Source: Tsukamurella sp. 1534 (GTDB lineage Bacteria; Actinomycetota; Actinomycetes; Mycobacteriales; Mycobacteriaceae). Taken from it: 64,000 bases of DNA. Where the stretch lies: the NCBI RefSeq assembly GCF_000312385.1, contig NZ_HE997627.1, positions 531,292 through 595,291 of the forward strand, read 5' to 3'. A program made the translations under genes and the position numbers. A model generated the notes under the pieces. It searched no databases. It saw nothing but the letters and a program-made list of their open reading frames with translations, and was not told the origin of the DNA. Within the stretch, counting starts at the first letter, position 1; every line of letters begins with the position of its first letter. Of this stretch, positions 16,501 through 25,191 are shown piece after piece.

Positions 16501-19500
16501 AGTTCCTGGTGGCGGCCGGATCGATCACGTCGTCCAGCTCGAAGGTGGTGGCGGCGTGCATCGCCCGCCCCCGCTGGTAGGCCAGCGACAGCAACTGCTC
16601 GAACAGCTCGGCGCGCGCCGCCTCGTCGGCCGCCGCGGCGAGTTCCTTGCTGAACCCGAGCCGTACCGCGCCCTCCAGGCCCATGCCGCCGATCTCGCCC
16701 GTCGGCCAGGCCACCGTGAACTGGGGGGCGTGGAAGGAGCCGCCCGTCATCGCCATCGCGCCCAGCCCGTAGCCCTTCCGAAGGATGAACGCGCCCACCG
16801 GAACCGTGAGGCGCGCACCGAGCACGAACAGTCGCGAGAACCTGCGCACCGTTGCCTGCTCCTCGGCCTCGGGGCCCACCATGAAACCCGGTGTGTCGCA
16901 GAGCGAGACGATCGGGAGACCGTGCGCCTGGGCGAGTTCGAGGAAGTCGCCCAGCTTGTCGGCGGCTTCGGCGTCGATCGCGCCGCCCAAGTGCCGGGTG
17001 TCGTTGGCCACGAGGGCGTACGCGACGCCCTCCACCCGCACCAGGGCGGTGACGACGCCGGCGCCGTAGTCGCGGCGCAACTCGAGCACCGAGCCCTCGT
17101 CGGCGACGGAGGCGATCGCGGCCCGCACGTCGTACGCCCGCAGCCTGTTCTCCGGCACGACGTGCCGGGCGTCCCGGGGGTCCGGTGCGGTCCACTCCGC
17201 CACGGGGCCCTGGAAGTACGACAGGTACCGCACCGCGAGATCGACGGCCTGTTCCTCGTTCTCGGCCACCAGGTGCACGACGCCGTTGCGCCGCTGCACG
17301 TCGATCGGGCCGATCGCCTCGGGCGGGAAGTCGCCGAGGCCGCCGCCGGAGATCATGGCCGGCCCACCCATGCCGATGTTCGCGTCCGGGGTCGCGATCA
17401 GCACGTCGCACACGCCCGCCAGCGCGGCGTTGCCGGCGAAGCAGCGGCCGGAGACGACGGCCACGAGCGGCACCCGGCCGCGGAGCCCGCCGAGGGAGCG
17501 GAACGTCGAGACGTCCAGGCCCGCGACGATATCGAGGTCGGTGTCGCCGGGCCGGCCGCCGCCGCCCTCGGCGAACAGTACGACCGGCAGGTCGCGGCGG
17601 CTCGCCACGTCGATCATCCGGTCGGTCTTGGCGTGATTGCGCCAGCCCTGGGTGCCGGCCAGCACGGTGTAGTCGTAGGACATGACCAGCGCACGGGCGG
17701 CGTCGGGGCCGTGTTCGGCGGCGCCGATCGTGGCGACTCCGCCGACGATGCCGTCCGCGGGCGCGTTCGCGACCAGGTCGTCCTCGCTGCGACGGGCCCG
17801 CTGCGCGGGTAGTACGAGCGCGCCGTACTCCACGAAGCTGCCGGGATCCACCAGGCGGTCGATGTTCTCGCGGGCGGTGCGCCGCCCGCGGGAGTGGCGC
17901 TTGGCCACCACGTCCGGCCGCCCCTCGTCCAGCGTCACGCGATGCCGCTCCCGCACCTCGTCGAGGTCGGCGCGGGACCGGTCGGGGTCGAGTTCGACGG
18001 TGCTCGCGCCCGACGCCTCGTCGCCCAGGCTGCGGTACACCACCAGCGGCTCCCCCGCGGGCACCGTCCGGCCCACGGACACCAGCACGTCGACGACGTG
18101 CGCACCGGCGGGCAGCACCTGCTCGTGCTCCATCTTCATCGCCTCGACCACCACCAGCGGGGTGCCGGCCGGGACCTCCTCTCCGGGCGTCGCGACGGCG
18201 ACCACGGTGCCCGTGAGCGGCGCCGAGAGCACCTCGCCGTCGGCGTCGATCACGGGCGCGGAGGTCGCGACCGTCTCGGGGGCGAGATCGGCGAGCCGAC
18301 GCTCGAGATAACCGGTATCGACGGGGCCCGATCGGAATTCGGCGTCGGCGAGCACGGCGCGGAGGAAGCCGATGTTCGTTCCCGGCCCCTCGACCACGAA
18401 CTCGCCGAGCGCGGCGTCCGCCTTGGTGTAAGCGCGTTCCAGCCCGGGAGCGCGGACGACGACCTTGGCCAGCAGCGAGTCGTACCGCGCGGACGTGGAC
18501 AACCCGGGCAGGCCGAACGTGTCGACCCGCACACCGGGCCCGGTGGGCGGGGTGAACGCCGTGACGGTGCCCGCGGTGGGCAGGGTGCTGCCGTCGGCGG
18601 CGATCGTCTCGAGATTGACGCGGGCCTGGACCGCGGCGCCCGTCGCGGACGCGGGATCCCCGGCCGTCTCGCCGCCGCCGCTGCGGATCCCCGGCGCGAG
18701 GCCCAGTGTGTCGAGGCCGGCGCCCTCGGCGAGCGACAACTGCACGGCCACCAGGTCGAGCCCGGTCACCTCCTCGGTCACGGTGTGCTCCACCTGGATC
18801 CGCGGGTTGACCTCCAGGAACGCGGCCCGGTCCGGCCGGACGAGGAACTCGACGGTGGCGAGGCCGCGGTATCCCGCGTCGGCGCACAGCCGGGCGGCCG
18901 CGGCGTGCAGCTCGCGGCGCAGCCCGTCTGCGAGCGCTGGTGCGGGCGCCACCTCGATCAGCTTCTGGTTGCGCCGCTGCACGCTGCAGTCGCGGTCGCC
19001 CACGGCCTGTGCCGCCGCGCCGTCGCCCACGATCTGGACCTCGATGTGCCGGGCGCCGGTCACCAGCGCCTCGGCGAACACCCGTCCGTCGCCGAAGCCG
19101 AGCTCGGCCTCGGATACGCAGGCGCGGTAGGCGTTCTCGAGGTCCTGCTCGAACGCCGGTCCGGGGCGGACCGCGCGCAGGCCGCGCCCGCCGCCGCCCG
19201 CGACGGCCTTGATCATCACGCCGTCCGGCTGGGCGCGGGCGAACTCCCGCACGGCGTCGAGGTCCACGCCCCCGTCGGTGGCGGGCGCGACGGGGACCCC
19301 GGCCGCGACGGCGGCGGCGCGCGCCGAGGCCTTGTCGCCGAACGTCCGGAGCACCGCGGGCGAGGGGCCGACGAAGGTGATGCCCGCGTCGGCGCAGGCG
19401 GCCGCGAAACCGGGGTTCTCCGCGAGGAAGCCGTACCCGGGGTGGATCGCGTCCGCCCCGGATCGCGTTGCGGCGGTGAGGACGGCCTCCTGGTCGAGGT

Positions 19501-19669
19501 AGGCCGCCGGCCCGGAGCCCGGCAGCGCGACCGCGGCGTCGGCGGCCCCGACGTGCGGGGTCTCGGCATCGTCGGGCGCGTACACGGCGACCGTCGCGAC
19601 GCCCAGCTCCCGGGCGGTCCGGATGACCCGCAGCGCGATCTCCCCGCGGTTGGCTATGAGCAGCTTCAT
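16478..19669 (-). CDS. Single-chain biotin-dependent acyl-CoA carboxylase (BC-BCCP-CT), LCC type
   Basis: A 1063-residue multidomain enzyme. Residues 1-~450 are biotin carboxylase (KLLIANRGEIALR, glycine-rich GGGGRG near 158, EVNPRIQVEHTVTE at 286-299). Residues ~480-546 are the biotin carrier, with biotinyl Lys512 in EAMKMEH. From ~560 on is a complete carboxyltransferase (N-part GGVATIG...FAEGGGGRPGDTDL; C-part LCDTPGFMVGPEAEEQ, GGSFHAPQFTVAWPTGEIGGMGLEGAV). It corresponds to the single-chain long-chain acyl-CoA carboxylases described in Mycobacterium avium. It abuts the upstream AMP-ligase gene with no gap, implying that the ligase makes its CoA substrate. Confidence 0.92.
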   Translation of the reverse strand: MKLLIANRGEIALRVIRTARELGVATVAVYAPDDAETPHVGAADAAVALPGSGPAAYLDQEAVLTAATRSGADAIHPGYGFLAENPGFAAACADAGITFVGPSPAVLRTFGDKASARAAAVAAGVPVAPATDGGVDLDAVREFARAQPDGVMIKAVAGGGGRGLRAVRPGPAFEQDLENAYRACVSEAELGFGDGRVFAEALVTGARHIEVQIVGDGAAAQAVGDRDCSVQRRNQKLIEVAPAPALADGLRRELHAAAARLCADAGYRGLATVEFLVRPDRAAFLEVNPRIQVEHTVTEEVTGLDLVAVQLSLAEGAGLDTLGLAPGIRSGGGETAGDPASATGAAVQARVNLETIAADGSTLPTAGTVTAFTPPTGPGVRVDTFGLPGLSTSARYDSLLAKVVVRAPGLERAYTKADAALGEFVVEGPGTNIGFLRAVLADAEFRSGPVDTGYLERRLADLAPETVATSAPVIDADGEVLSAPLTGTVVAVATPGEEVPAGTPLVVVEAMKMEHEQVLPAGAHVVDVLVSVGRTVPAGEPLVVYRSLGDEASGASTVELDPDRSRADLDEVRERHRVTLDEGRPDVVAKRHSRGRRTARENIDRLVDPGSFVEYGALVLPAQRARRSEDDLVANAPADGIVGGVATIGAAEHGPDAARALVMSYDYTVLAGTQGWRNHAKTDRMIDVASRRDLPVVLFAEGGGGRPGDTDLDIVAGLDVSTFRSLGGLRGRVPLVAVVSGRCFAGNAALAGVCDVLIATPDANIGMGGPAMISGGGLGDFPPEAIGPIDVQRRNGVVHLVAENEEQAVDLAVRYLSYFQGPVAEWTAPDPRDARHVVPENRLRAYDVRAAIASVADEGSVLELRRDYGAGVVTALVRVEGVAYALVANDTRHLGGAIDAEAADKLGDFLELAQAHGLPIVSLCDTPGFMVGPEAEEQATVRRFSRLFVLGARLTVPVGAFILRKGYGLGAMAMTGGSFHAPQFTVAWPTGEIGGMGLEGAVRLGFSKELAAAADEAARAELFEQLLSLAYQRGRAMHAATTFELDDVIDPAATRNWIRTLAR

Positions 19670-21403
19670 CTAGTCCTCCGTCTCCCCCGCCGCGATGCCC
19701 GCGGCACGCTCGAACAGCTCTCCCTTGCGCACCTTGCCCGTCGCCGTCATGGGCAGTGCGTCGACGAGCTCGAACTCGGGAACCTTGTATCCGGCCATGT
19801 TCTCGCGCGCCCACGCCGTGAGCGCGGCGGGGTCCGCGTCGCCCACGGGGACGACGAACGCGAGCGGCACCTGCCCGCGGCGGGCGTCGGGCCGCGGCAC
19901 CACCGAGACCGCCTCGACGTGCGGATGCAACTTGAGCAGTGCCTCCACCTCGGACGGGAACACGGACATGCCGTTGACCTTGATCATCTCCTTGGTCCGC
20001 GCCAGGTAGTGCAGTGCACCCCACTCGTCGAGCCGCCCCACGTCGCCGGTGTGCAGCCAGCCGTCGCGCAGCGTCTCCGCCGTGGCGTCGGGCCGCCCGT
20101 GGTACGCGGTGAGGATCGACTCGCTGCGCACCACGATCTCGCCGATGTCACCGACGGGGACCGGCGCACCGTCGGGATCCACGATCAGGACGTCCGTGCC
20201 GGGCACCGGGAGCCCGCAGAACACGGGGTCGGCGGAGAGGTCCCGGTCACCGTCCTGGAATCCCAGGGTGAACGTGTCGGCGGTGTGCGTCTCGGTCATG
20301 CCGTAGGAGGCCTCGCGGAGCACGGCGCCGGTCAGACCGCGCCAGCGCGAGCGCAGTTCGGGCGTCAACTTCAGGACGAAGGAGACGGCGAGGCTGTTGC
20401 GGAGCGAGCGCAGCCGCGTCCCGTCGAGCCCGGGCAGCTCCATCAGCTCGACGTAGTTGTCCACGGTCGCCACGGTGTCGGTGACGCCGTGGCGGGCGAT
20501 GAGTTCCGCGGCGACCGCGGGATCCCATCGGGTCATGAGCACCACGGTCTGCCCGTGCAGCAGTGTCTTGAGGATGCCGAAATCCTCACCGGCGATCCAG
20601 AACACCGGCAGGAAGTTCAACGACACCGGCCCGGCGACGCCGGCGGCGGTGCCGCCGGAGTTGGCGATGGTCGCCGCCGTGTAGGCCATGTGCCGCTGGG
20701 TGTGCTCGCAGCCCTTGGGCAAGCCCGTCGTGCCGCCGGTGTAGTTGAGCGCCGCGAGCGCATCGGGATCCGAATCGCGGTGCGGCGCGGGCTCGGCGGA
20801 CATGATCGACGCCCAGCCGCTGCGCGGGTCGGGATCGAGCGGGAACGGCGCCGCGACGGCCGGCGGCGCGATCAGCATGTCCCCCAGCGCCGTCGCGGCG
20901 ACGGTGCGCACGCCGGTGCCGGGTAGCACGGTGTCCAGTAGATCGAGCAGGTCCGTCTGCGCGAGGACGACGGTGACCTGCGCATCCTCCAACTCGTGCC
21001 GCAGTTCGTAGCCCTTGAAGAGCGGGTTGATCGGCACGTGGACGGCGCCCGCCTTGAGGATGCCGAGCATCGCGACGGCGAACTGGGGGCAGTTGCCCAG
21101 GTACACCCCCACCCTGTCGCCGGGGCGCACGCCCTGGCCGAGGAGCCACCCGGCGAAGCGGTCCGAGAGGTCGTCGTACTCGGCGTAATCGACGGTGCGG
21201 CCGTAGAACTCGATGGCCGGGACGGCGGGCCGCTCCGCGGCCCAGTGCCGCAGGTGCTCGACGACCGCGGGAACCCCCGCGGGATAGCCGACGGTGCGCG
21301 GCACCTCGGCGGGCCAGTTGCGGGACTGCAGGTCCCGGATCTCCGCCGCGGCCGCGTCCAGGGCGGCGGCGCGGGCGGTGTCGGTGGTGGCATGCCCGGT
21401 CAC
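19670..21403 (-). CDS. AMP-dependent acyl-CoA synthetase/ligase (first of two)
   Basis: A 577-residue ANL-superfamily ligase making an acyl-CoA through an acyl-AMP. Motifs: A3 P-loop YTGGTTGLPKG, A5 YGMTETHT, A7 WLHTGDVG, A8 hinge KVNGMSVFPSEVE and the A10 lysine in MTATGKVRK. GTG 21403 is chosen because GGAGG lies 6 bases upstream. It is translationally adjacent to the carboxylase (stop and next start touch), with the TetR gene 37 bases upstream. Acyl specificity cannot be read from the sequence. Confidence 0.9.
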   Translation of the reverse strand: MTGHATTDTARAAALDAAAAEIRDLQSRNWPAEVPRTVGYPAGVPAVVEHLRHWAAERPAVPAIEFYGRTVDYAEYDDLSDRFAGWLLGQGVRPGDRVGVYLGNCPQFAVAMLGILKAGAVHVPINPLFKGYELRHELEDAQVTVVLAQTDLLDLLDTVLPGTGVRTVAATALGDMLIAPPAVAAPFPLDPDPRSGWASIMSAEPAPHRDSDPDALAALNYTGGTTGLPKGCEHTQRHMAYTAATIANSGGTAAGVAGPVSLNFLPVFWIAGEDFGILKTLLHGQTVVLMTRWDPAVAAELIARHGVTDTVATVDNYVELMELPGLDGTRLRSLRNSLAVSFVLKLTPELRSRWRGLTGAVLREASYGMTETHTADTFTLGFQDGDRDLSADPVFCGLPVPGTDVLIVDPDGAPVPVGDIGEIVVRSESILTAYHGRPDATAETLRDGWLHTGDVGRLDEWGALHYLARTKEMIKVNGMSVFPSEVEALLKLHPHVEAVSVVPRPDARRGQVPLAFVVPVGDADPAALTAWARENMAGYKVPEFELVDALPMTATGKVRKGELFERAAGIAAGETED

Positions 21404-21440
21404 GGGCGCCTCCTTCGTGGGGACGGGACCGGCCGGCCGG

Positions 21441-22061
21441 TTACAGGCCCACCAGTCGTTCGGTGATGCGGATCAGGTCCGCGATGAACTGTTCGCGCTC
21501 GTCGTCCGTTCCGCGGGCGACGCGCTTGGCGCCGTGATGGATGGCGTCGTTGAGCACCTGGACGAGGCGATCCGGTGGGGCGCACATGTCCACGGTGCCG
21601 GGAGGCGTCTCGGCGAGGTAGCGGGCGTACCGGCGGTGGGTGCGGCGGCTCACCCGCCCCCACCGCTCGGCCACGTCCTCACGCACGCCGGCCAGGGAGT
21701 CGAACAGGGCCACCAGCCCGCCGTGCGTGAACACCGCGTCGGCGTAGGCCCGGGTGGTCGCGGCGATGACCTCGGAGACGGGCAGGTCCTCGATGCCGTC
21801 GAGGAACTGCGCCGCCTCCAGGTCGTCCGCCACCCTGTCGATCAGGGCGAGCAGCACCTCGTCCTTGGAGCGGAAGTAGGCGTAGAAGGTGGGCCGAGAG
21901 GTGCCCGCCCGCGCCGCGATGAGCTCGACCGTCGTGGCGGTGTAGCCCAGGTCGTCGAGCACCTCGCCCGCCGCGTGCACCAACTCTGCGCGCCGGGCGC
22001 CGCCGGTGTCCTTCCGGGAGGCCCGGGCCCGCTCCTGCGTCTCACTGGTCGTCACGCTCAC
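21441..22061 (-). CDS. TetR family regulator within the catabolic cluster
   Basis: A 206-residue repressor with the helix-turn-helix RRAELVHAAGEVLDDLGYTATTVELIAARAGTSRPTFYAYFRSKDEVLLALID (about residues 23-75) and a ligand-binding C-terminal part containing VFTHGGLVALFDSLAGVREDVAERW. It starts with GTG 22061, 42 bases below the transporter gene, and is probably in the same operon. It is a candidate for binding the GTTGAC/GTCAAC palindrome upstream of the transporter. Confidence 0.87.
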   Translation of the reverse strand: MSVTTSETQERARASRKDTGGARRAELVHAAGEVLDDLGYTATTVELIAARAGTSRPTFYAYFRSKDEVLLALIDRVADDLEAAQFLDGIEDLPVSEVIAATTRAYADAVFTHGGLVALFDSLAGVREDVAERWGRVSRRTHRRYARYLAETPPGTVDMCAPPDRLVQVLNDAIHHGAKRVARGTDDEREQFIADLIRITERLVGL

Positions 22062-22103
22062 GAGTCTGCTCGGCTCCGCTCATCCCTTCAAGGCGGCCGG
22101 CGG

Positions 22104-23492
22104 TTACGCCGCGGCCGCGATCCCGGGAACGGCGTTCGGATCCTCGCGGACGGCCTTCGGATTGGTCTCCGTGAGGAAGTACGCGCTGAGGAAGGTGATC
22201 ACCGCCATCGCGCCCAGGTACACCGACACCCCCGTGGTGGAGGCGGTCTCCGCGATGATCCACGTCATGATGAGCGGGGCGACGCCGGAGACCCCGACCG
22301 CGGCCAGCTGGTACGCCATCGAGGCCCCGGAGTAGCGGACGCGCGGCTCGAACAGCTCGGCCATGAACGAGGCCAGCGGGCCGTACGTGAGGGCCTGGCC
22401 GATGCTGCTGACCAGCATCGCGATCACCAGCAGCGCGGCGTTCGTGGTGTTGGCCAGGAGGAAGAACGGGAAGGCCCACGCCACGAGCACCGCGGCGCCG
22501 ACGAGGATCAGGGGACGGCGCCCCACCCTGTCCGACACCGCCCCCGCGGCCAGGATGACGAGCGGCATGAGGATCGACGTGAAGAGGACGCACATGAGGA
22601 TCGTGTTGCTGCTCATGCCCAGGCCGCCGTCGGCGGGCTTCTTGCTCCCGTAGCTGACGAATCCGGCGATGGAGACGTAGAACGCGGAGTTGGTGCCGGC
22701 CAGCAGGCCCGCCCCGAGCACGATCTTGCGCCAATGCTTGCGGAGCGCCTCGGAGAGCGGCGCCTGGGCCACCTGCGCCTTGCCGCGGTTCTTCTCGGCG
22801 ATCTCCTTCTGCAGCGCCAGGAACTCCGGCGAATCCTCCACCTTGTGATGGATGTACATCACCACGGGGACGAGCGCGGCGCTCGCCCAGAACGGCACGC
22901 GCCAGCCCCAGCTGAGGAAGTCGGCGTCGGAGAGGGCCGCGTTCATCACGATCATCATCACGTTCCCCATCACCAGGCCGAGGGGAACACCCATCTGGCC
23001 GAACGTGCCCGCGAAACCCCGGCGCTTCGGACCGGCCGATTCGGTGAGCAGCAGGACGACGCCGCCCCACTGGCCACCGCAGGCCAGGCCCTGGACGAAC
23101 CGCAGGATCACCAGCAGGATCGGCGCGGCGGACCCGATGACCGCGGCGCTCGGCAGGCAGCCGATGAGGAAGGTGGCCACACCCATCGCGGTGAGGCACC
23201 AGATCAGCATCGGCTTGCGGCCGATCTTGTCGCCGTAGTGCCCGGCCAGGATCCCTCCGAGCGGCCGCGCGATGAAGCCGACGGCGAAGGTGCTGAACGC
23301 GAGCAGGGTGCCGATGAGCGGCGAGACGTTCGGGAAGAACACCTTGTCGAACACGAGGGCCGCCGCGGTGCCGTAGACGAAGAAGTCGTACCACTCGATC
23401 GAGCTGCCGATGAGGCCGGCCGTGAGCAGTTTGGCGTGGGAGCGCTTCTTCTCCGCGGCGTCGGCGGCGCCGATTTCGCCGGTCTGTGTCAT
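22104..23492 (-). CDS. MHS-family MFS transporter (metabolite:H+ symporter)
   Basis: A 462-residue, 12-TM major facilitator of the ShiA/ProP/KgtP-like MHS subfamily. Typical signs: GSSIEWYDFFVYGTAAALVF in TM1, GHYGDKIGRKPML between TM2 and TM3, LRFVQGLACGGQWGG in TM4, and SDRVGRRPL between TM8 and TM9. Members import carboxylates or betaines with protons, which fits a catabolic cluster for a carboxylic acid. ATG 23492 is chosen for GGAAGG 7 bases upstream. A promoter (TTGACA-N17-CATGAT) with two palindromes precedes it. Confidence 0.92.
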   Translation of the reverse strand: MTQTGEIGAADAAEKKRSHAKLLTAGLIGSSIEWYDFFVYGTAAALVFDKVFFPNVSPLIGTLLAFSTFAVGFIARPLGGILAGHYGDKIGRKPMLIWCLTAMGVATFLIGCLPSAAVIGSAAPILLVILRFVQGLACGGQWGGVVLLLTESAGPKRRGFAGTFGQMGVPLGLVMGNVMMIVMNAALSDADFLSWGWRVPFWASAALVPVVMYIHHKVEDSPEFLALQKEIAEKNRGKAQVAQAPLSEALRKHWRKIVLGAGLLAGTNSAFYVSIAGFVSYGSKKPADGGLGMSSNTILMCVLFTSILMPLVILAAGAVSDRVGRRPLILVGAAVLVAWAFPFFLLANTTNAALLVIAMLVSSIGQALTYGPLASFMAELFEPRVRYSGASMAYQLAAVGVSGVAPLIMTWIIAETASTTGVSVYLGAMAVITFLSAYFLTETNPKAVREDPNAVPGIAAAA

Positions 23493-23528
23493 GTGATCGC
23501 CTTCCGATGTGTGTGACCCCCGACACAG

Positions 23529-23557
23529 ATCATGATTGACGTTGACGTTCATGTCAA
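23529..23557 (-). promoter_or_regulatory. Promoter of the MHS transporter operon
   Basis: Read on the minus strand: -35 TTGACA (23557-23552), a 17-base spacer and -10 CATGAT (23534-23529). It lies 37 bases before the transporter start. The -35 is a perfect consensus; the -10 matches four of six. Confidence 0.55.
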
Positions 23558-23558
23558 C
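23541..23558. promoter_or_regulatory. Palindrome GTTGAC-N6-GTCAAC over the transporter -35
   Basis: Perfect 6-bp arms around GTTCAT overlap the -35 hexamer and spacer of the transporter promoter. A bound dimer would block RNA polymerase. An adjacent TTGACG repeat (23537-23542) may extend the site. Confidence 0.55.
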
Positions 23559-23575
23559 GGAATCGGCGAAATTCC

Positions 23576-23589
23576 TAAGCAATCGCTTA
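23576..23589. promoter_or_regulatory. TetR-like site TAAGC-AATC-GCTTA
   Basis: Arms TAAGC and GCTTA are perfect inverted repeats around a 4-base centre. The site shares TAAGC(A/G)nTCGCTTA with the one at 36435-36450, in front of the other end of the catabolic cluster, which suggests the same regulator binds both. Confidence 0.5.
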
Positions 23590-23660
23590 TCGCAAATGAC
23601 CTGCGCGAACGACCTCGGCCCCGCCGCTCGATGAGCGGCGGGGCCGACAGGACGGCGATG

Positions 23661-25184
23661 TCAGCGGGCGGCGCGCAACTCCCGCTTGAGGATCTTCCCG
23701 GTGGCTCCCTTGGGCAGCTCCGCGAGCAGATGGAACGCCCGCGGGTACTTGTACGCCGCCAGCCGGTCCCGGGCGTACGCGGTGAGGTCCTCGGTGGTGG
23801 CCGCCGCGCCCTCCCGGAGAACGACGAACGCCTCCACCTCCTCGCCCAGCCGCTCGTCCGGCCGGCCGACGACGGCCGCCTCGACGACGTCGGGGTGGGC
23901 GTAGAGCACCTCCTCGATCTCGCGCGGGTACACGTTGTAGCCGCCGCGGATCACCAGGTCCTTGAGCCGGTCGACGATGAAGAAGTAGCCGTCCTCGTCC
24001 CGGTAGCCGAGGTCGCCCGTATGCAGCCACCCGTCGCGCAGGGCCTCCGCGGTGGCCTCGGGCCGCTTGTAGTAGCCCTTCATCACGTTGTGTCCGCGCA
24101 CGAGCACCTCGCCGACGTTGTCCTCCCCCGGCGGCAGGTGCCTGCCGTCGGTGTCCACGACGGCCATCTGCACGCCCCAGATCGGCTTCCCGATGGAGAG
24201 CACCTTGCGTTGCTCGGCGCTGATGTTGAAGCTCGCGGTGCTCGCCGTCTCCGACAGGCCGTAGCCCTCGAGGACCGCGACGCCGCCGAACGCCTCCTCG
24301 AATCCGCGGAGCACCTCCCCGGGGATCGACGCACCGCCCGAAACCGCGGCGCGCAGCGCGGACAGGTCGCGGCCGCCCGGACCCGCTGCGAGGAGCGCGA
24401 CGTACATCGTGGGAACGCCGGAGAGCACCGTGACCCGTCGCCGCTCCATCACGTCGAGTACCGCCTGGGCCTCGAAACGCGGTACGAGCGCGACGGATCC
24501 GCCGTACCGCACCGCGGCGTTGAGCACGCTGGAGAGGCCGAACACGTGGAACAGGGGAAGCGCGCCCAGGGCCACGTCGCTCGCCGTCATCCCGAACAGC
24601 TGCGGCGCGACGGTGCAGTTCATGTACAGCTCGAAGTGCGTGAGCTCCGCCCCCTTGGGCCGGCCGGTGGTTCCCGACGTGTAGAGCAGCACCGCGGTGT
24701 CGTCCGACGAGGTCGCGTGGATCTCCCCCGAATCGGGGTGCACCAGCAGGTCCGCGAACGGCGCCGCGCCGTTCGGCGCCGGACCGGCACCGAGCGGAAC
24801 CACGAGCACGTCGGCGACCCCGGCCTCCACCGCGCCCGCCAGCGCGGCCTCGGCGGACACGTCCGAGGTGATGAGGACCCGGGCGTCGCTGTCGCCCAGG
24901 TGGTACGCCACCTCCCGGGCGGTGAACAGGGGGTTCAGCGGAACCATGGTCAGGCCCGCCTTGAGGATGCCGAAGTACGCGAGCACGAACTCGGGCAGGT
25001 TCGGCAGTTGGACCGCGACGGCGTCGCCGGGGGTCAGGCCGCGGGCGAGCAGCGACGCCGCCACCCGGCCCGACGCCTCGTCGACCTCGCGGTAGCCGAG
25101 CGTCCGGTCCCCCGCGAACAACACCGGGGATTCCGGTGTCGCGAGCGCCGATTCGCGCAGCATGATGGCCAGATTGAAGGACAC
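23661..25184 (-). CDS. Long-chain fatty acid-CoA ligase-type enzyme (second of two)
   Basis: A 507-residue ANL ligase (FadD/FadK-like). Motifs: A3 LYTSGTTGRPKGAELTH, A5 YGLSETAS, A7 WLHTGDLG, hinge DLVIRGGYNVYPREIEE, and the catalytic Lys in GATGKILKRELR. Compared with the cluster's other ligase it is shorter and closer to classical FadD. GTG 25184 lies 7 bases after the lactonase stop, so the two are co-transcribed; the acid released by the lactonase would be its natural substrate. Confidence 0.92.
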   Translation of the reverse strand: MSFNLAIMLRESALATPESPVLFAGDRTLGYREVDEASGRVAASLLARGLTPGDAVAVQLPNLPEFVLAYFGILKAGLTMVPLNPLFTAREVAYHLGDSDARVLITSDVSAEAALAGAVEAGVADVLVVPLGAGPAPNGAAPFADLLVHPDSGEIHATSSDDTAVLLYTSGTTGRPKGAELTHFELYMNCTVAPQLFGMTASDVALGALPLFHVFGLSSVLNAAVRYGGSVALVPRFEAQAVLDVMERRRVTVLSGVPTMYVALLAAGPGGRDLSALRAAVSGGASIPGEVLRGFEEAFGGVAVLEGYGLSETASTASFNISAEQRKVLSIGKPIWGVQMAVVDTDGRHLPPGEDNVGEVLVRGHNVMKGYYKRPEATAEALRDGWLHTGDLGYRDEDGYFFIVDRLKDLVIRGGYNVYPREIEEVLYAHPDVVEAAVVGRPDERLGEEVEAFVVLREGAAATTEDLTAYARDRLAAYKYPRAFHLLAELPKGATGKILKRELRAAR

Positions 25185-25191
25185 GTCTCCC

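Noticed and set aside
15834-20024. A 1396-residue open frame on the minus strand across the carboxylase
   Set aside because: Its translation is Arg/Pro/Gly-rich without any domain, whereas the frame of 16478-19669 encodes a complete biotin carboxylase/carboxyltransferase. It is a GC-rich shadow frame.
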